A stretch of DNA of 9,187 nucleotides from Peptococcaceae bacterium UBA4997 (GTDB lineage: Bacteria; Bacillota; Dehalobacteriia; UBA4068; UBA4997): assembly GCA_002398485.1 (NCBI GenBank), contig DGYV01000017.1, positions 1,402 through 10,588 of the forward strand. The letters run 5' to 3'. Below, piece by piece: positions 7,747-9,187 of the stretch; within the stretch, counting starts at the first letter, position 1; every line of letters starts with the position of its first letter. Both the position numbers and the translations under genes were made by a program. The notes under the pieces are model-generated. The model worked only from the letters and a program-made list of their open reading frames with translations, made no database searches and was not told the DNA's origin.

Positions 7747-9187
7747 ATGAGCAAAAAACCCATAAAAATAGAGGATAACCAGGAGATAAGCAGTCATTTA
7801 AGGCAGCAGCTGCAAGCCTTGCCTGATTCCCCCGGCGTGTATATAATGAGGGACAGCGAAGGCATAATAATTTATGTTGGTAAAGCTACTTCCTTGAAAC
7901 AAAGGGTACGCTCATATTTTCAGGCAGGGACAAAGCATTCACCTAAAACTGCCATGCAAATGACTAAAGTTATGGATTTGGAATGGGTTGTTGTAGAATC
8001 ACCTGTTGAAGCACTGATTTTGGAAAGCAACCTAATCAAAGAACATGATCCCAAATATAATATAAGCCTAAGGGATGATAAGCATTATCCATATTTGAAA
8101 ATATGTTTGAACGAAAAATTTCCGCGTATGCTTGTAGTGCGCAGTACCAAAAACGATGGGAATCGTTATTTTGGCCCTTATGTTTCAAGTAGTGCAATGC
8201 ATCTTACTGAAAAGATCATTCGTAATATTTTTCCTTTACGTACCTGCGGTAACAGTGATTTTAAAAGCCGTACCAGGCCTTGCCTGAATAAACATATAGG
8301 CAAGTGTTTGGCGCCTTGCATGGGTAAAATAAGCAAGGAGGATTACGCCAAGCTGGTAGAGCAGGTTATATATTTTTTAGAGGGGCGTACGGATGATATT
8401 GTGAAAAGCCTTACCGCGGCTATGAATAAAGCCAGTAAGGATATGCGTTTTGAAGAAGCTGCACGTTATAGGGATCAAATAGAAGCGGTAAAACTGGTAC
8501 AGTGCAGGCAGCAAATGGATGCTGCGGCCGATAGCGACAGGGATGTAGTGGCTTTGGCTGCTTCCGCAGGACAAGCTGTTGTGCAGGTGTTTTTTGTGCG
8601 TGAGGGCAAGGTGGTAGGTAAAGAACACTTTTTTATGGATAACAGTGAAGGTGCTCAAGCGGGAGAGATTTTAGCCGTATTTATAAGCCAATATTACAAT
8701 GGTAATGATTTTATACCGCCTGAAATTTGTCTGCCTATGGAAATAGATGACAGCGAAAATATTGAGAATTGGTTGAGCCAAAAGCGTGGTGTGAAGGTTG
8801 AGCTTATAGTGCCGCAAAAGGGCAGTAAAAAAAGGCTGGTAGATTTGGTTACCCACAACGCAGAGTTGGTGCTTGCCAGAGAATTGGAAATTTTGGCAAC
8901 GGGGGAAACCGCTAGGAGTAAGGCTTTGGAAGAATTGCAGTATAAAATGGGGTTGCCAAAGCTACCGTATCGTATAGAATGTTTCGATAACAGTCATTGG
9001 CAAGGCACTTATACGGTTTCGGCTATGACTACTTTTTGCGGAGGCCTGCCGGTCAAACATCTTTACAGGCGTTTTAGGATCAAAACCGTATGCAACGGTG
9101 ATGATTATGCGGCTATGGCAGAGGCCGTAAGCCGCAGGCTGGGCAGAGGTATAGAGGAAAGAGAAAAACTTAAAAAAGGGGAAATTC
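7747..9187 (+). CDS. uvrC: Excinuclease ABC subunit C (UvrC), C-terminus cut by window end
   Basis: Dual endonuclease that cuts on both sides of the lesion in the UvrB-DNA complex. 480 codons are present with no stop before the window end, so roughly the last fifth or more is missing. Seen in order: the GIY-YIG nuclease domain for the 3' cut (GVY 30-32, YVG 43-45, R53, and the metal-binding E93 in LESNLIK); four cysteines C167, C179, C187 and C191, spaced 12, 8 and 4, as in the [4Fe-4S] site reported for UvrC; a UVR motif (about 215-250, with MRFEEAARYRD) that pairs with UvrB; and the start of the RNase H-like domain for the 5' cut, with the first catalytic aspartate D414 in ECFDNS, then YRRF and GDDYAAM. 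The later catalytic residues and the helix-hairpin-helix pair lie beyond the window. The start follows AAGGTGG (7737-7743). A 27-base gap separates it from uvrA. Confidence 0.97.
   Translation, partial: MSKKPIKIEDNQEISSHLRQQLQALPDSPGVYIMRDSEGIIIYVGKATSLKQRVRSYFQAGTKHSPKTAMQMTKVMDLEWVVVESPVEALILESNLIKEHDPKYNISLRDDKHYPYLKICLNEKFPRMLVVRSTKNDGNRYFGPYVSSSAMHLTEKIIRNIFPLRTCGNSDFKSRTRPCLNKHIGKCLAPCMGKISKEDYAKLVEQVIYFLEGRTDDIVKSLTAAMNKASKDMRFEEAARYRDQIEAVKLVQCRQQMDAAADSDRDVVALAASAGQAVVQVFFVREGKVVGKEHFFMDNSEGAQAGEILAVFISQYYNGNDFIPPEICLPMEIDDSENIENWLSQKRGVKVELIVPQKGSKKRLVDLVTHNAELVLARELEILATGETARSKALEELQYKMGLPKLPYRIECFDNSHWQGTYTVSAMTTFCGGLPVKHLYRRFRIKTVCNGDDYAAMAEAVSRRLGRGIEEREKLKKGEI

Noticed and set aside
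8377..8856. Two minus-strand ORFs inside uvrC
   Set aside because: They are antisense to the UvrC reading frame, which is continuous and conserved here.

Overview
This is a 9.2-kb stretch of AT-rich bacterial chromosome with every gene on the + strand. Strong purine-rich Shine-Dalgarno sites (GGAGGGG and AGGAGG types), frequent ATA, AGG and TTG codons, tight gene packing and a uvrB-uvrA-uvrC gene order point to a low-GC Gram-positive-type genome (Bacillota). A Clostridia or Negativicutes relative is my guess. Nothing in the window fixes the genus.

Region 1 (1-1429) is the end of a thiamine biosynthesis operon. thiE (thiamine-phosphate synthase, TTG start) overlaps thiD (HMP/HMP-P kinase) through an ATGA junction. 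ThiD makes HMP-PP, and ThiE joins it to thiazole phosphate to give thiamine phosphate. Anything further upstream, such as a thiazole kinase gene or a TPP riboswitch, lies outside the window.

Region 2 (1430-2630) holds two adjacent small membrane-protein genes of no family I can name firmly. They are diverged paralogues. Each has about three membrane segments, a shared GW-x-IYG-x-VQ ... GY-x-LA-x-VD signature, and a C-terminal heptad-repeat tail. The second copy carries a tyrosine-packed loop and a longer Ala/Glu-rich tail. A hairpin terminator follows the pair. No terminator is visible between thiD and the pair, so partial co-transcription with the thi genes is possible, although a candidate promoter also sits in that gap.

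Region 3 (2631-9187) is a nucleotide-excision-repair operon, uvrB-uvrA-uvrC, behind an extended -10 promoter. UvrA and UvrB find and verify bulky DNA lesions, and UvrC makes both incisions. uvrB and uvrA are complete with all key motifs. uvrC is intact as far as it goes but runs off the window end inside its RNase H-like nuclease domain.

The thi and uvr regions are ordinary housekeeping DNA. I see no mobile element, CRISPR array, tRNA or rRNA. The one part not explained by known families is the tandem membrane-protein pair and the dyad-rich DNA in front of it.
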